From NCBI GenBank assembly GCA_024663395.1, contig JANFAH010000013.1, forward strand, positions 682,001-746,000: 64,000 nt of DNA, given 5' to 3'. Below the pieces are notes generated by a model. That model was not told the origin of the DNA, did no database searches, and was given only the letters and a program-made list of their open reading frames with translations. A program made the position numbers and the translations under genes. The DNA comes from Pisolithus tinctorius. Its lineage: Eukaryota > Basidiomycota > Agaricomycetes > Boletales > Pisolithaceae. Numbering within the stretch: the stretch's first letter is position 1; every line of letters starts with the position of its first letter. Positions 45,317 through 55,366 of this stretch are shown here, piece by piece.

Positions 45317-45679
45317 TTGACTATACTTTGGTGGCTATGGCAGTGCTTGCCACACTTGCAGCATGGACAGCCCTCGTGCCACAGGCACGTGGGCAAAGTG
45401 TACTCGCAGCCATCGTTTGGGTCTCGGAGAGTGATCCGCTGTCCACCGTCGGGATAATCATTTGTCACCACACTCATAAGGCAAATGAACAGACGTCCGA
45501 GGAGCATGTTGAAGTTGGCATGTTCAATTACTTGAACCTGTAGCATGACTGGCCCAGTGCCGAAGTCGAGTTTCAGGTTCTCTAGTACACCTACAGTAGT
45601 GTCTTTAGACATGTTAGCAGACGTCATAGTCATGAGATGATCGCAGCGCAATGGAAGCCCGATCTTTTCCCAAACGCGC
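45304..45679 (-). pseudogene. Second half of the gypsy aspartic protease
   Basis: Reads VWEKIGLPLRCDHLMTM, TTVGVLENLKLDFG and VQVIEHANFNMLLGRLF, the C-terminal half of a gypsy protease. It joins seamlessly (MPRR to VWEK) to the half at 47540-47994 once the insert 45680-47535 and one GCGC are removed. The RT frame follows in an overlapping, shifted frame. Confidence 0.82.
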
Positions 45680-47535
45680 TGTGAGTCAAAGTGTGGAAAG
45701 GCAGTGGGAACCAACCAAAACCAACACAAAAGACAAAAGTAGAGCGAGTGGTGGTGTGCCTCCGCGGAACCTGGAGGGCAGAAACCTGAATGTGGGGGGG
45801 GACTTCAAGTAGAGGTGCTCCTGGCGCAAGTCGATGACGAGTTACGCAGGAGAGGATGAATGAATGCCGATTGAGAAGGGGACGCTGAACAGAGCGAAGG
45901 TGTTCAGCCGAAAGGCACTTCAAGTAATGGACTTCAAGTAAATGTGCTCCTTGCACAAGTCGATGACGAGTTATGCAGGAGTGGGAGGATGACTAAGCAA
46001 GACTTGCTGACTAAGTGGGGATGGAGCTTCAGATAATGGTGGTAGATAGACTCTTCCGAATGAGCCTCAACTACCAAGGATATGAATGATGACAGATAGA
46101 CCCCTTCGTGGAGCCTCAACTGTCGACGATGAGATAGGCACTGAACTGATTGCTGGACTGCTTCTTAATTGATTCTGATTGATTCTGGGTAGCTAAGTAC
46201 ATGGGGGTTTATATACTATGGGGGGAGCACAGCTTGTGACAAACAAGGCACAAACACTTGGTAAGTAATGAGTAAGGACTGAGTAATCATGATGAGTAAG
46301 CGAGAAATAAAAGGTAAGCAAGCAAAGAGGATTGGTAAGTATTGGCAATGAACGAGTCAAGGATAGTCAAAATATCACAGAATGAGTCAAATAGAGTCAG
46401 AAACTGAGTAAGCGCACTGATATCACATTAGGGGGTGGCGATGCAAGTCAGATCTTGGCGGAGACATCTCTAGATCCAAAGATGGCATGACAGATGGATG
46501 GTGTTTCCAGATAGGGAAGTATTAATTCCAGAATTGAAGGGCATGAGTCAGGTGTCAAAGGGGGCTAGGGCATTGGGGGTCTGTGGGGCAATGAGAGCAT
46601 ACGCGATCGTGTCTCCCACCCTTCCATCCTCTCAGCGAAGTTAACAAAAACTTCATGGATGGGGTTCTGATGGAGGAGGAGGAGAAGGAGGGACGTCTTC
46701 TGCTGGATCTTGCAGTAGGAAGGCAAGATGCATGTCATACTCGTCATGAATGCGATCAGGGAGGCTGGAGGACAGTAGATTATACTGCAGCTGTCGCAAT
46801 GCGGGAAGAATGATGGACAAGACTGGAATAAAGACGGTGCAGGGAGCAGGGAGGAACGATCCATATGCTTCATCAAGAGGGGAGACTGAAACGACCACAT
46901 AAGACCTTTCTAACCGAGTGACAGACCTGAGGCGACCAAAGAACGTCCTTCTGGAAGTCATACTGACAAGGAGAACACGCTGACCAAGCTGCATGGGACA
47001 GGACGGGGCTGACAATGACGGGATGAACCAGGGGGCTTCAGGACGGAAGCTGGTGGGAACGCCTGGCAGATATACGTAGCCACTGTCTCTGGCAAATGAG
47101 ACAAGCGAGATGATCGACGAAGAGGTGGCCATGATTGATGGACTTAGCGAAATGAGCGTCTGATGGATGGAGTGCTGTAGAAACACGTAGGGTGCGAGGA
47201 TCCTCTCCAAATTTGGAAGGAAGAATCGTGGGGCTGAGCACTTTAAGCGAGTATGTGAACCGAGTTGATATCTTTGGAAACAGCGGAGATACGACGAAAA
47301 CTGGAATGCCGTACACGGGCGCTAAAAACCTTTAATGCGCGCTTAACTCGCTTCCTCTTTTCTCTTTAGCACTGACGACTCGATCTTGTGCGAAGGATGA
47401 CTGTTCACGTCCAACAGTCTTTCTACGCATGAGGCCTTTAGTCTTCATCTGCATGCTTGGGCATTGTGCACAACTCGTCAACGAGTTAGGCAGAGTCAGC
47501 TGTAACCATGTCCACAACACCTTTGGTGTGTGACA
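45680..47535. mobile_element. 1.86-kb insertion in the protease gene; LTR-like ends, possibly a solo LTR
   Basis: It has TG...CA ends (TGTGAGTCAAAG to GGTGTGTGACA on the plus strand) and is flanked by GCGC at 45676-45679 and 47536-47539. No internal direct repeats long enough to be paired LTRs and no pol domain are seen. It contains a TATA-like TTTATATACT near 46211 (+), short tandem repeats at 45801-46130 and a minus-strand ORF of 185 codons (47210-46653) that I do not recognise. It could be a long solo LTR or a non-autonomous element. Confidence 0.7.
45801..46130 (+). repeat. Degenerate tandem duplication inside the 1.86-kb insert
   Basis: A unit beginning GACTTCAAGTA and containing CAAGTCGATGACGAGTTA occurs at about 45801 and again at about 45930, 129 bp later. 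A second motif, GAGCCTCAACT, is repeated within the next 150 bp. Confidence 0.6.
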
Positions 47536-47539
47536 GCGC

Positions 47540-48442
47540 CTGGGCATGGTGACAATTTCCGAACCAGAATCTAGTATGCAGTTGATGGTGATGTTGGTCC
47601 CAGGGACCTTGGCTTCAATGCAGCAGAGCGGCAGAGTGTGGTGAGCTACGATCGAGCCATCGTCACCGCAGATAACATGGTCTCCGTATTCGTGTGTGGT
47701 TCTTTGAGGATTGTGGCCAGTCAGTTCGTTCACTTGTACTCCTTCTTCATCGTCGCTACGAACTACCTCAATCTCATTCGTGGTGACACATTTCACCATG
47801 GTGATGTCTCTGAACTGTTTGCAAAACTCTGGGGCTACTGCAAATAATTCTTTGACTGGCATGGCAACACTGGTTTCGAGTACGCGCTCCACGATACGCT
47901 TGGGCACGGCTTCGTCTTCGAGAGGGAACACGTAATGATACTGGTTTTGATTGCGAGCTACTGGGCATGGTGTCTGCAACGGAACAACTGCCACGGGAAC
48001 GGGATCCTTGCACGTGGGCGTCGGAGCCGGACTAGTTGGAGGAACATATGGTTTCGTAGCAGTGGATGTTGGTGCAGGTGTAGAGGGATGGGATGCCTGG
48101 CAAGCGGCATGCGAACTTTGAATGCCAGGGGAAATGATTTCCTCTTCGACAGTGGCTGCACGTGGGTCGACTCATGGAGGGTTGGCAGGACGTGCTGTGG
48201 GTCGAGCTGTGATTTCAACTCTGTCGAAGCGGGCTTTCTTTCCATGGGGAATGACTGCTCCCTTGTTACCTTTATCCGCTTGGTAGGTAGCCCAAGCTTG
48301 AGCGACATATGCTTGGAAGTCAGGGTTGGCTAAGTCTGCGACAGGTTCATCGGCATCTTGGACAGTGTTTAAGAAGGCAGAAGGCTGGATTTCCAACTGC
48401 ACGTCAATTTTGGGATGAGCAACGCAGAAGAGGTTAGCAGTG
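47540..48442 (-). pseudogene. Protease N-terminal half and upstream region of the large gypsy element
   Basis: The frame from 47994 reads RIVERVLETSVAMPVKEL, FCKQFRDITMVK and TINCILDSGSEIVTMPR, the linker and the active-site DSGS of a gypsy protease. Upstream, 48402-48172 reads NPDFQAYVAQAWATYQADK in a different frame; at least two frameshifts separate the segments. The gag frame joins at 48442 once the inner element is removed. Confidence 0.78.
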
Positions 48443-48447
48443 CCTTG
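48443..48447 (+). repeat. 5-bp target duplication (CCTTG) of the inner gypsy element, left
   Basis: CCTTG here is repeated at 53797-53801 right after the 3' LTR, which defines the inner element exactly. Confidence 0.9.
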
Positions 48448-48899
48448 TGTTACGTTTCACCCTTAACTTTTCCCTTCTTGTTGTACGTTTACCTCGTTTG
48501 TGATCCGTTGGACTTAGTTTCCTTTTTGAGCCGTCTTCTCCCTGATCCGACGGCTCTCTATTTCCACCACTAGCGTTACTGGCTCGCTACATGCTTAGGA
48601 CATGTGTCGCCGTTGTTCAACCAATGGCGTAGTTACCTCGTTACATGCGGACGCCTCGTGGTCCGTCTCTGTATAGTATTTAGACTGTTGGCTCAAGTCC
48701 TGGAGACCCAGACTTGAGCTGCTCAATTATACGCAGCGTTCTCAGAACTTCGCCTTCAGTGTCCCTTACAAGGACCACTCTTACCGGCGTCGCCCCAAAA
48801 TCCTCTGTCGTTTACAGAGGTTACCGCAGCCGTTGCTCGGTAGAAACCTTAGTCTGCGTTTGAGCTCTCCCTACGTCTTGACTTCAGTCGAGCGTAACA
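48448..48899 (+). repeat. 5' LTR of the inner element, 452 bp
   Basis: It runs from TGTTACGTTTCACCC to GAGCGTAACA, with TGTTACG/CGTAACA inverted ends. It differs from the 3' LTR at five positions, all CG versus CA. Confidence 0.93.
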
Positions 48900-48952
48900 A
48901 AAGCTCAAGTCTACAGCCTTTGGCCGAATCAGTCACTGCTTAGTGAACCACC

Positions 48953-50098
48953 ATGAACCCCCGAAACAACCGACGTTGGGCGCCGTTGCGACCCACTCGT
49001 GAAGAATCGTCATCTGACGAAGAACAGGAGAGCACTGTCACAGACACCTCCTCCAACGAACCCGAACAGCCAGATAGAGGTTTCACCTCTGGAATTCTCT
49101 CGAACCTTTTCTCCCAGTCACTCGCATCACTTGGTACCCCCATCCAACCAAGTCCCCCACCACTCTTCCCTACACCGCCACCCCCACCACAGATTACGAT
49201 GTCTGGCTCATCGTCGAAGGCACCGGTTGGCAATGCCACCAAAGCCACTGAACTGAAAATTGGCGCTCCATCTGATTTTGATGGAAACCAAAAGAACGCC
49301 ATGAGCTGGCTGTACTCCGTACAGACCTACCTCTTGGTCAATGAAGAATTGTACGACTCCGACACCAAAAAGGTTGTCTATGCACTGTCGTACATGAAGA
49401 AAGACGTTGCCCGCTCTTGGGCTGCTACCTTCCAGAAAATGTCTCTGGAAAAGAATCCTCCGAGTTTCGGCACCTTTGCCGATTTTATAAAAGATTTCAA
49501 AGCCTCATTCACCTCCGCAGACACCGCGGGTACTGCCATCGCCAAACTACGTACCCTGAAACAAAAAGAATCGGTCGAACAGTATATCACCGATTTCCGG
49601 ACTGCTGCCGCCGACTCTACCATCACGGAAGACATCGCTTTGGTTGAGTTCTTCTCACAAGGACTCAAACCTTTCATCGCGAACCGGATCCACATGATGG
49701 AAACCACTCCCACCAAGATTACTGAGTGGTACACCCAAGCACAAAAGTTCGACGCTAAATGGAGAAAAGTCAATGAAACCTTTGGAAGGAAAGAAAAGAA
49801 GACGTTCCACCCAGGGAACAGTTTTACTGAAGAAAAAGATCCAAACGCTATGGACGTGGATGGAGTGAGACTCTCCAAAGAAGAACGAGACCGTCACATC
49901 AAAGAAGGAAGATGTTTCGGCTGTGGAAACAAAGGACATCTCTCCCGAGAATGTCCAGACAAGGGGAAAACTCCCCAAAAGAAAGTAAAGAAGATCTGCA
50001 AAATTGTGGAGGTAGAAGAAAGCGACGATGAAGAAAAAGTCGCTGGTCCATCCATCGCCCTAGTTAACATTGCTAGAGCTCTTGGGAAGGATTTTTGA
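48953..50098 (+). CDS. Gag of the inner gypsy element
   Basis: A 381-residue capsid/nucleocapsid precursor, uninterrupted. An acidic N-terminus is followed by the retrotransposon gag domain (DFDGNQKNAMSWLYSVQTYL, TFADFIKDFKASF, KLRTLKQKESVEQYITDFR) and one CCHC zinc knuckle (CFGCGNKGHLSREC) near residues 323-336. It ends in TGA overlapping the start of the pol frame, which lies -1 relative to gag, beside a run of five T. Frameshifting or reinitiation would be needed to make Pol. Confidence 0.92.
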   Translation: MNPRNNRRWAPLRPTREESSSDEEQESTVTDTSSNEPEQPDRGFTSGILSNLFSQSLASLGTPIQPSPPPLFPTPPPPPQITMSGSSSKAPVGNATKATELKIGAPSDFDGNQKNAMSWLYSVQTYLLVNEELYDSDTKKVVYALSYMKKDVARSWAATFQKMSLEKNPPSFGTFADFIKDFKASFTSADTAGTAIAKLRTLKQKESVEQYITDFRTAAADSTITEDIALVEFFSQGLKPFIANRIHMMETTPTKITEWYTQAQKFDAKWRKVNETFGRKEKKTFHPGNSFTEEKDPNAMDVDGVRLSKEERDRHIKEGRCFGCGNKGHLSRECPDKGKTPQKKVKKICKIVEVEESDDEEKVAGPSIALVNIARALGKDF

Positions 50099-52542
50099 AT
50101 GGGAACTCTGCGTTGACGCCAGATGTTCCCCAAACTAAGGACAGTTTAATTTCTGTTGCACCTGTACTTGTAACGTCTACACCCGAACGTACTATGCAGA
50201 TCCCCATCTCCCTCTACGCATCAGGAACTACTCTGAAAGTCGTCAACACCACCGCTCTAGTTGATTCTGGAGCAGAAATTTCTTGCATCGACTGGAGCTT
50301 TGTGCGAAAGCACCGAATCCCCACTCAACGACTCACCGAACCCATCCTTGCCAAAAATGCCGATGGAACCCAAAACTCTAAAGGAAGAATATTATTTTCC
50401 GCCACCCTTTACTTCAAAGTTAAAGGACTCGTTCACCAATCCTTTTTCCATGTCATCAACTGTGGGACGGAAAACGTCATTTTGGGTCTCCCTTGGCTCC
50501 AAGAAAACAACCCTGTTGTAGACTGGAGGATGGGCACGTTATCTATCGATGAGAAGACCGATAGATCAAAGGAATTAAGACACAACGTCTCTTCCATTGT
50601 CGTCGAAGAACCAACTGTGAATCTTGTGTCCCCTGCTGAAAAGAAGGGGATAAACAAGTTCATGGATTACGAAGAACCAGAAGATGAAACCATCCGGGCA
50701 CACTTCGTGATGTCGGTTGGAAAACTTGTCGAAGAAGCAAAGAAAATAAACCCCAACAATAGTCTTCTCCAAAAAATCACCACAGCCACGGAACTAGCCC
50801 AGGAGGAGCATAAGAAGAAACCGAAGGCTGTCCTTCCCGATGAATACAAGGACTTCGCCTTGGTTTTCGAAAAACCATCTGACGGAATTTTACCTCCGTC
50901 ACGACCATACGACCATGCCATAAACCTTGTAGAGGACTTTGTCCCCAAGGTGGCCAAAGCATACCCTCTCTCTCCTTCTGAACGAGAGTCCGCGGAAAAG
51001 TTCATTGAAGAAAACCTTCGAGAAGGAAAAATCCGCCCCTCGAAGTCTCCCCAAGCCGCCCCCTTCTTCTTCGTAGGAAAGAAGGATGGCTCCCTACGAC
51101 CCTGCCAAGACTATAGATATCTGAACAAGAATACGGTGAAGGACGCCTATCCCCTCCCCCTCATTTCAGATCTCGTCGATAAACTAAAGGGAGCCTCCGT
51201 CTTCACAAAGATGGATGTCAGATCCGGCTACAACAATGTCCGCATCAAGGAGGGAGACCAATGGAAAGCGGCATTTATCACACATAAAGGACTTTTCGAA
51301 CCCACTAAGAAGACTGCCTCCGCTGCTGATGTCGCGGCACTATTTTTCAAGAAGGTCTACTCCCGCTTTGGGTTGTATGACAAAATCATATCTGATCAAG
51401 GCCCTCAATTCGCCTCTACCTTTGCAAAAGAACTCGCATCCCTTTTGGGATACTCCCTTGCCCTGTCAACGGCGTATCACCCACAGACCGATGGAGAAAC
51501 AGAACGCGTAAACCAAGAAGTGGAGACCTATCTCCACATCTTCTGCCAGAACGATCCCACCTCGTGGGTAACCAACCTTCCCATGGCAGAATTCGCGCAC
51601 AACCACCGACCCCACTCCGTCACACATCAATCGCCGTTCTACCTCATGTACGGCTATGAACCAAAACCCCTTCCGTCTCTGATTGCGGAAACCCACCTCC
51701 CCGCCGCCGAGTCTAGACTCGAGCAACTCCGAAAAGCTAGGGAAGAAGCCCTCGCGGCCCACGACCTAGCCAGAAAAACGATGAAAGACCGCTCGTCACG
51801 ACCCTTCACCCCGTTCCAAAAAGGTGATAAGGTTTGGCTAGAAGCACGAAATTTGAAATGCTCCTATGAGAATAGGAAGCTAGCACCAAAACGAGAAGGA
51901 CCCTTCACAATCTCCGACGTCCTATCTCCAATAACGTATCGCCTCGCAATTCCCGCACGATGGAAGATCCACAATGTCTTCCATGCTTCTCTCTTATCGC
52001 CCTATCACGAAAATGACATCCACGGACCGAACTTCCCGGCTCCACCACCTGACCTGGTCAATGAGGAAGAAGAATACGAGGTTGAGGCGATAGTCGGCCA
52101 TAAAAGGTCCGGCCGCGGACACGCCTTCTTAATCAAATGGAAAGGCTACCCTTCTTCCGAAAACTCATGGCAAAAAGAGTCACACCTTGAACATGCGGAA
52201 GATACGCTCTCCGCCTATAAGAAACGGTTTCCCAAAGACTTTTCCCTTCAGAAACAACCTACTCGACGCACCACCCGCTCTATCAGAAACGTCACCCTCG
52301 AGATGCCCCCTCACCGTTACACCTATCCTCGTGAACCTTCTCGTCGCCACACCCCGTTTGCTCGTCGGCAACGACAGCCAGCTAGTGACCAGATGGTCGC
52401 CTCTTACCGACTCTTCATTGCTGACCCCGCCATCATCGGCACCGTTTATCATGAGGTGGATGAAGACTCCCCTCTTGACCTCGTATATCACGCCACCATC
52501 CAAGCCCTTCAGCTTGAGGAACTTTCTCGCTATGTCAACTGA
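50095..52542 (+). CDS. Pol of the inner gypsy element with an in-frame internal deletion
   Basis: An open frame of about 815 codons. The protease has ALVDSGAEISCID. The RT begins normally (EKFIEENLREGKIRPSKS, FFVGKKDGSLRPCQDYR, DLVDKLKGASVFTKMDVRSG) up to FITHKGLFEP near residue 403. The next residues are TKKTASAADVAALFFKK, which belong to the middle of the integrase core, followed by IISDQGPQFAS and HPQTDGETERVNQ. The RT active site (YxDD), RNase H, integrase finger and first integrase Asp are therefore missing, yet the frame is kept. A chromodomain-like VEAIVGHKRS...FLIKWKGYP follows. The enzyme cannot be functional. No ATG opens this frame at the gag overlap. It ends at TGA 52540-52542, after which the same frame continues. 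Confidence 0.9.
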   Translation: MNGNSALTPDVPQTKDSLISVAPVLVTSTPERTMQIPISLYASGTTLKVVNTTALVDSGAEISCIDWSFVRKHRIPTQRLTEPILAKNADGTQNSKGRILFSATLYFKVKGLVHQSFFHVINCGTENVILGLPWLQENNPVVDWRMGTLSIDEKTDRSKELRHNVSSIVVEEPTVNLVSPAEKKGINKFMDYEEPEDETIRAHFVMSVGKLVEEAKKINPNNSLLQKITTATELAQEEHKKKPKAVLPDEYKDFALVFEKPSDGILPPSRPYDHAINLVEDFVPKVAKAYPLSPSERESAEKFIEENLREGKIRPSKSPQAAPFFFVGKKDGSLRPCQDYRYLNKNTVKDAYPLPLISDLVDKLKGASVFTKMDVRSGYNNVRIKEGDQWKAAFITHKGLFEPTKKTASAADVAALFFKKVYSRFGLYDKIISDQGPQFASTFAKELASLLGYSLALSTAYHPQTDGETERVNQEVETYLHIFCQNDPTSWVTNLPMAEFAHNHRPHSVTHQSPFYLMYGYEPKPLPSLIAETHLPAAESRLEQLRKAREEALAAHDLARKTMKDRSSRPFTPFQKGDKVWLEARNLKCSYENRKLAPKREGPFTISDVLSPITYRLAIPARWKIHNVFHASLLSPYHENDIHGPNFPAPPPDLVNEEEEYEVEAIVGHKRSGRGHAFLIKWKGYPSSENSWQKESHLEHAEDTLSAYKKRFPKDFSLQKQPTRRTTRSIRNVTLEMPPHRYTYPREPSRRHTPFARRQRQPASDQMVASYRLFIADPAIIGTVYHEVDEDSPLDLVYHATIQALQLEELSRYVN

Positions 52543-53307
52543 CAGAATCCCCTTCTGTCCCCCGCCCGCACCATCCTGAATGAAGTTGCTCTCCAGCAGG
52601 TTCCCCTGCTTCTTAAACTTTTTGATGTCCTTGGAGGCGCCGACCTCGTTTATAATGTTCGCCAGTATCCGACGTTGATCACACCTCCCCTGCCTGGGTC
52701 TAGAAGGCCCTCGACTGCAACCTCTCCTCCGGTTTCCTCCGTGTCATCCTCCCCTCCCACACCGTCGTCGTCGTCGTCCTCCCGTTCGTCCCGCTCTCTT
52801 CGAAGAGCCGATAGACCTCGCGCCTGCTGCTTGTCAGGCCCGAACCCTCAACCCTGCGAGTCTCATAGCTCGCCGTCCGAAGTGGACCCCGAGACTGCCT
52901 TTGGCGTCTCCCATGCAGAACTCGACTACACGTTAAACATCGTCGAGTCCCTTGCACAGTTGCTGCCATCTCCTGTGCTGAACGCTTTGACCGAGTTTGA
53001 TCTTCCCCTTACTCTGTCCGATCCATGCTATCGTCAAACGTGTTACGTCTGCCGTCGCCTCGGCCATGTCCGTGTCAACTGTGGACTATATGAATGTCCC
53101 CTTTGTCACGCCACTCGTCCCGGGCATACTCAGGCCCAGTGCCCTTCCATCCGCCCTCGTCATCCTCTACAGGACAGAATTGCTACCCCCGCCCTAGTAG
53201 ATGATCGTACCCTCGTTGGGAGCGAGGATAACGACTTGTATGACAATGATTTTGATTTCGACGACTCCGTCATCAGTAACATGACCGGAGAACCTTATGG
53301 AGAGTAG
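52543..53307 (+). CDS. Post-pol coding region with Cys/His knuckles, in frame with pol after one TGA
   Basis: The pol frame resumes directly after TGA 52540-52542 and stays open for 254 codons. It reads VALQQVPLLLKLFDVLGG, a Ser-rich linker, SHAELDYTLNIVESLAQLL, and a Cys-rich domain containing CYVCRRLGHVRVNC and CPLCHATRPGHTQAQC, two zinc-knuckle-like units, then an acidic end. No good ATG opens this frame, so it was either read through from pol or cut off by a CGA-to-TGA change. The domain is unknown to me and occupies the position of env in other elements. Confidence 0.65.
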   Translation, partial: QNPLLSPARTILNEVALQQVPLLLKLFDVLGGADLVYNVRQYPTLITPPLPGSRRPSTATSPPVSSVSSSPPTPSSSSSSRSSRSLRRADRPRACCLSGPNPQPCESHSSPSEVDPETAFGVSHAELDYTLNIVESLAQLLPSPVLNALTEFDLPLTLSDPCYRQTCYVCRRLGHVRVNCGLYECPLCHATRPGHTQAQCPSIRPRHPLQDRIATPALVDDRTLVGSEDNDLYDNDFDFDDSVISNMTGEPYGE

Positions 53308-53344
53308 TTGAAGTCGGGGACTTCAACGCTTAGAAAGGGGGTAA

Positions 53345-53796
53345 TGTTACGTTTCACCCTTAACTTTTCCCTTCTTGTTGTACATTTACCTCGTTTGTGA
53401 TCCGTTGGACTTAGTTTCCTTTTTGAGCCGTCTTCTCCCTGATCCGACGGCTCTCTATTTCCACCACTAGCGTTACTGGCTCGCTACATGCTTAGGACAT
53501 GTGTCGCCGTTGTTCAACCAATGGCGTAGTTACCTCGTTACATGCGGACGCCTCGTGGTCCATCTCTGTATAGTATTTAGACTGTTGGCTCAAGTCCTGG
53601 AGACCCAGACTTGAGCTGCTCAATTATACACAGCATTCTCAGAACTTCGCCTTCAGTGTCCCTTACAAGGACCACTCTTACCGGCGTCGCCCCAAAATCC
53701 TCTGTCGTTTACAGAGGTTACCGCAGCCGTTGCTCGGTAGAAACCTTAGTCTGCGTTTGAGCTCTCCCTACGTCTTGACTTCGGTCGAGCGTAACA
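53345..53796 (+). repeat. 3' LTR of the inner element, 452 bp
   Basis: It is preceded by the purine tract AGAAAGGGGGTAA (about 53331-53343) and ends GAGCGTAACA, followed by CCTTG. Nearly identical to the 5' LTR. Confidence 0.93.
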
Positions 53797-53801
53797 CCTT
53801 G

Positions 53802-54910
53802 CGTGGAGCAGCAGGAGTCGCAGCACGTGTGCTGGCCTGGTCTCTGTCAGCCATGATGCGGTCAACAGCCTCTCTCAGTGAGTTACATTCAGGGAAACGT
53901 GGAATTCGGCTCCCGTCCGCCAGATAAAGACGGTTGTCTGTACCTCTCGTGATCTTACCAGTGCAGATATAAACTTCAACGAGCGCACACATCCTTGTCC
54001 AGTGGTTGGGGTCTGCACAGAAACTGCAGCTGGGTCTGCGTTGCTGCGGCAGAGGCTGCATCTGGAAGTTGTATTCCTGTTTAACAACAGTACCAGCAGG
54101 TGGCACTTGCGGCATGTAAGCCGACGAGGGAGGTGCAGCTGGCGAGGCCATGGTACCCATTGTCGGTACCGCGCTACGAAGAGCGGATCCTGTCAGAAGG
54201 AACTTGGCGGCTTTGACGACTTCTGCGAGCAGGTATGGATCGTCAGGGTGGAGGTCGGTGCAGACTATAGAGAGTCGATGACGAATATGATCTGCGATGG
54301 CCCTCGGGAAGCCATTCAGGAACATGGAATCCCGTTCCGTCTCTGCAAGCTTTTTAGTTTTAATGAGCAGGGCAGAAATCTTAGCGAATTTCCGCTGGTA
54401 TTCTCCGAGGTCATCCTGGTTCCACATAGGCTTGGACTGATATTCTTCAACAAGGTACTGCAAGTCTGCACGGCAGTAGCGGTCGTCACCCTCACAGCCA
54501 GGGTACAAACCCTTAACAGCTACTACGAAGGCATCCCAGTCATCGGCCGCAGGAGCGGCTTCCGGGAGTGTTTGCCAGACCTCGGCTTCTTCGAGGTCAG
54601 CGTAGCGGATTGCGGCTCTGATCTTGCCATGGTCATCAAGAGCAGCGAGAGTACCAAGGAAGTCAATGTCTTCAAGGTAACGCAGAAGCTGCGCGGGAGA
54701 ATCTCCACTAAATTTAGGTGAGTTTTGTGTTCTGCGGAGCGGCATCTGAAACTGAGGATTAGCCATTGGTGGGTTAACCTGTGGTGGCGGTGCCAGATTG
54801 GTAACGGGTGGAACGGGTATTGGTTGCGGGTGCGAAGTGGTTGGTATAGTGCGCGAGCGAGCGGGCAGAAGTGTTGGCAGGTTACTAATTGGCTGATGGG
54901 TGGTCTGCAA
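53802..54910 (-). pseudogene. Gag of the large gypsy element, interrupted by the inner element
   Basis: The frame from 54910 reads a Pro-rich N-terminus, then NSPKFSGDSPAQLLRYLEDI, ADDWDAFVVAVKGLYPG, DLGEYQRKFAKISALL and a CCHC knuckle (CSFCADPNHWTRMC). The coding sequence is cut at 53802 by the CCTTG insertion and continues at 48442. The start may be slightly different because the N-terminus is repetitive. Confidence 0.85.
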
Positions 54911-55342
54911 CCAAGTGAGTGGTCGCGGCAGTGTGGCGGATGGAGCTGGGAGTCTGGGTATAGATTCGGAGGCGTCAAAGAGACAGGAAAAAGAGGGCGT
55001 TGGTGATGATGAATCAGATGATGTGATGGGTGTTAAAGGTGATGGCGGGGTTTCGGGTCTTCAGGGAGTCGAGTGGATAAGCCACCAGGAAAATCAGGGG
55101 TGGTGAGATCTAGGTGATCTGATGCGATGGATATCTGATCTGCCGAAATATCAGGAGGAGTGATCGCGGGTAGTACCCACGGAATGTCAGCGGGTAATTG
55201 CGCATGATCCGGTGTTATGGGTGAAACAGGGCGGAAAATGTCGGAGTCTTCTGACAGGTTGAGATTGCGAAAGTGCAGGCGTAAATTTTCTAGTTCGGTG
55301 TGTTCGGCGGTGCGCCTGAGCGACCTTCTGGAAGCGACAGCA

Positions 55343-55364
55343 GAATCCCTCGCAGTGGGCTCCA
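55343..55364 (-). other. Primer-binding site of the large gypsy element
   Basis: Two bases inside the right LTR the plus strand reads CCCTCGCAGTGGGCTCCA, which looks like the 3' end of a tRNA including CCA. On the minus strand this is TGG plus its complement, the normal PBS layout. It shows that the element is transcribed on the minus strand. Confidence 0.75.
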
Positions 55365-55366
55365 GT

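Larger units (their letters stand above)
48448..53796 (+). mobile_element. Inner Ty3/gypsy element, 5.35 kb, internally deleted
   Basis: A complete element with two 452-bp LTRs, a 5-bp target duplication, gag, pol and a third coding part, inserted into the gag region of the larger element. pol lacks the RT palm, RNase H and integrase finger through an in-frame deletion near 51303. The LTRs differ at five bases only, so this is the youngest layer of the stack. Confidence 0.93.

Noticed and set aside
45801..46130. Possible CRISPR-like or satellite array
   Set aside because: Only two long diverged units and a few short echoes are present, with no regular spacers; a simple tandem duplication explains it.
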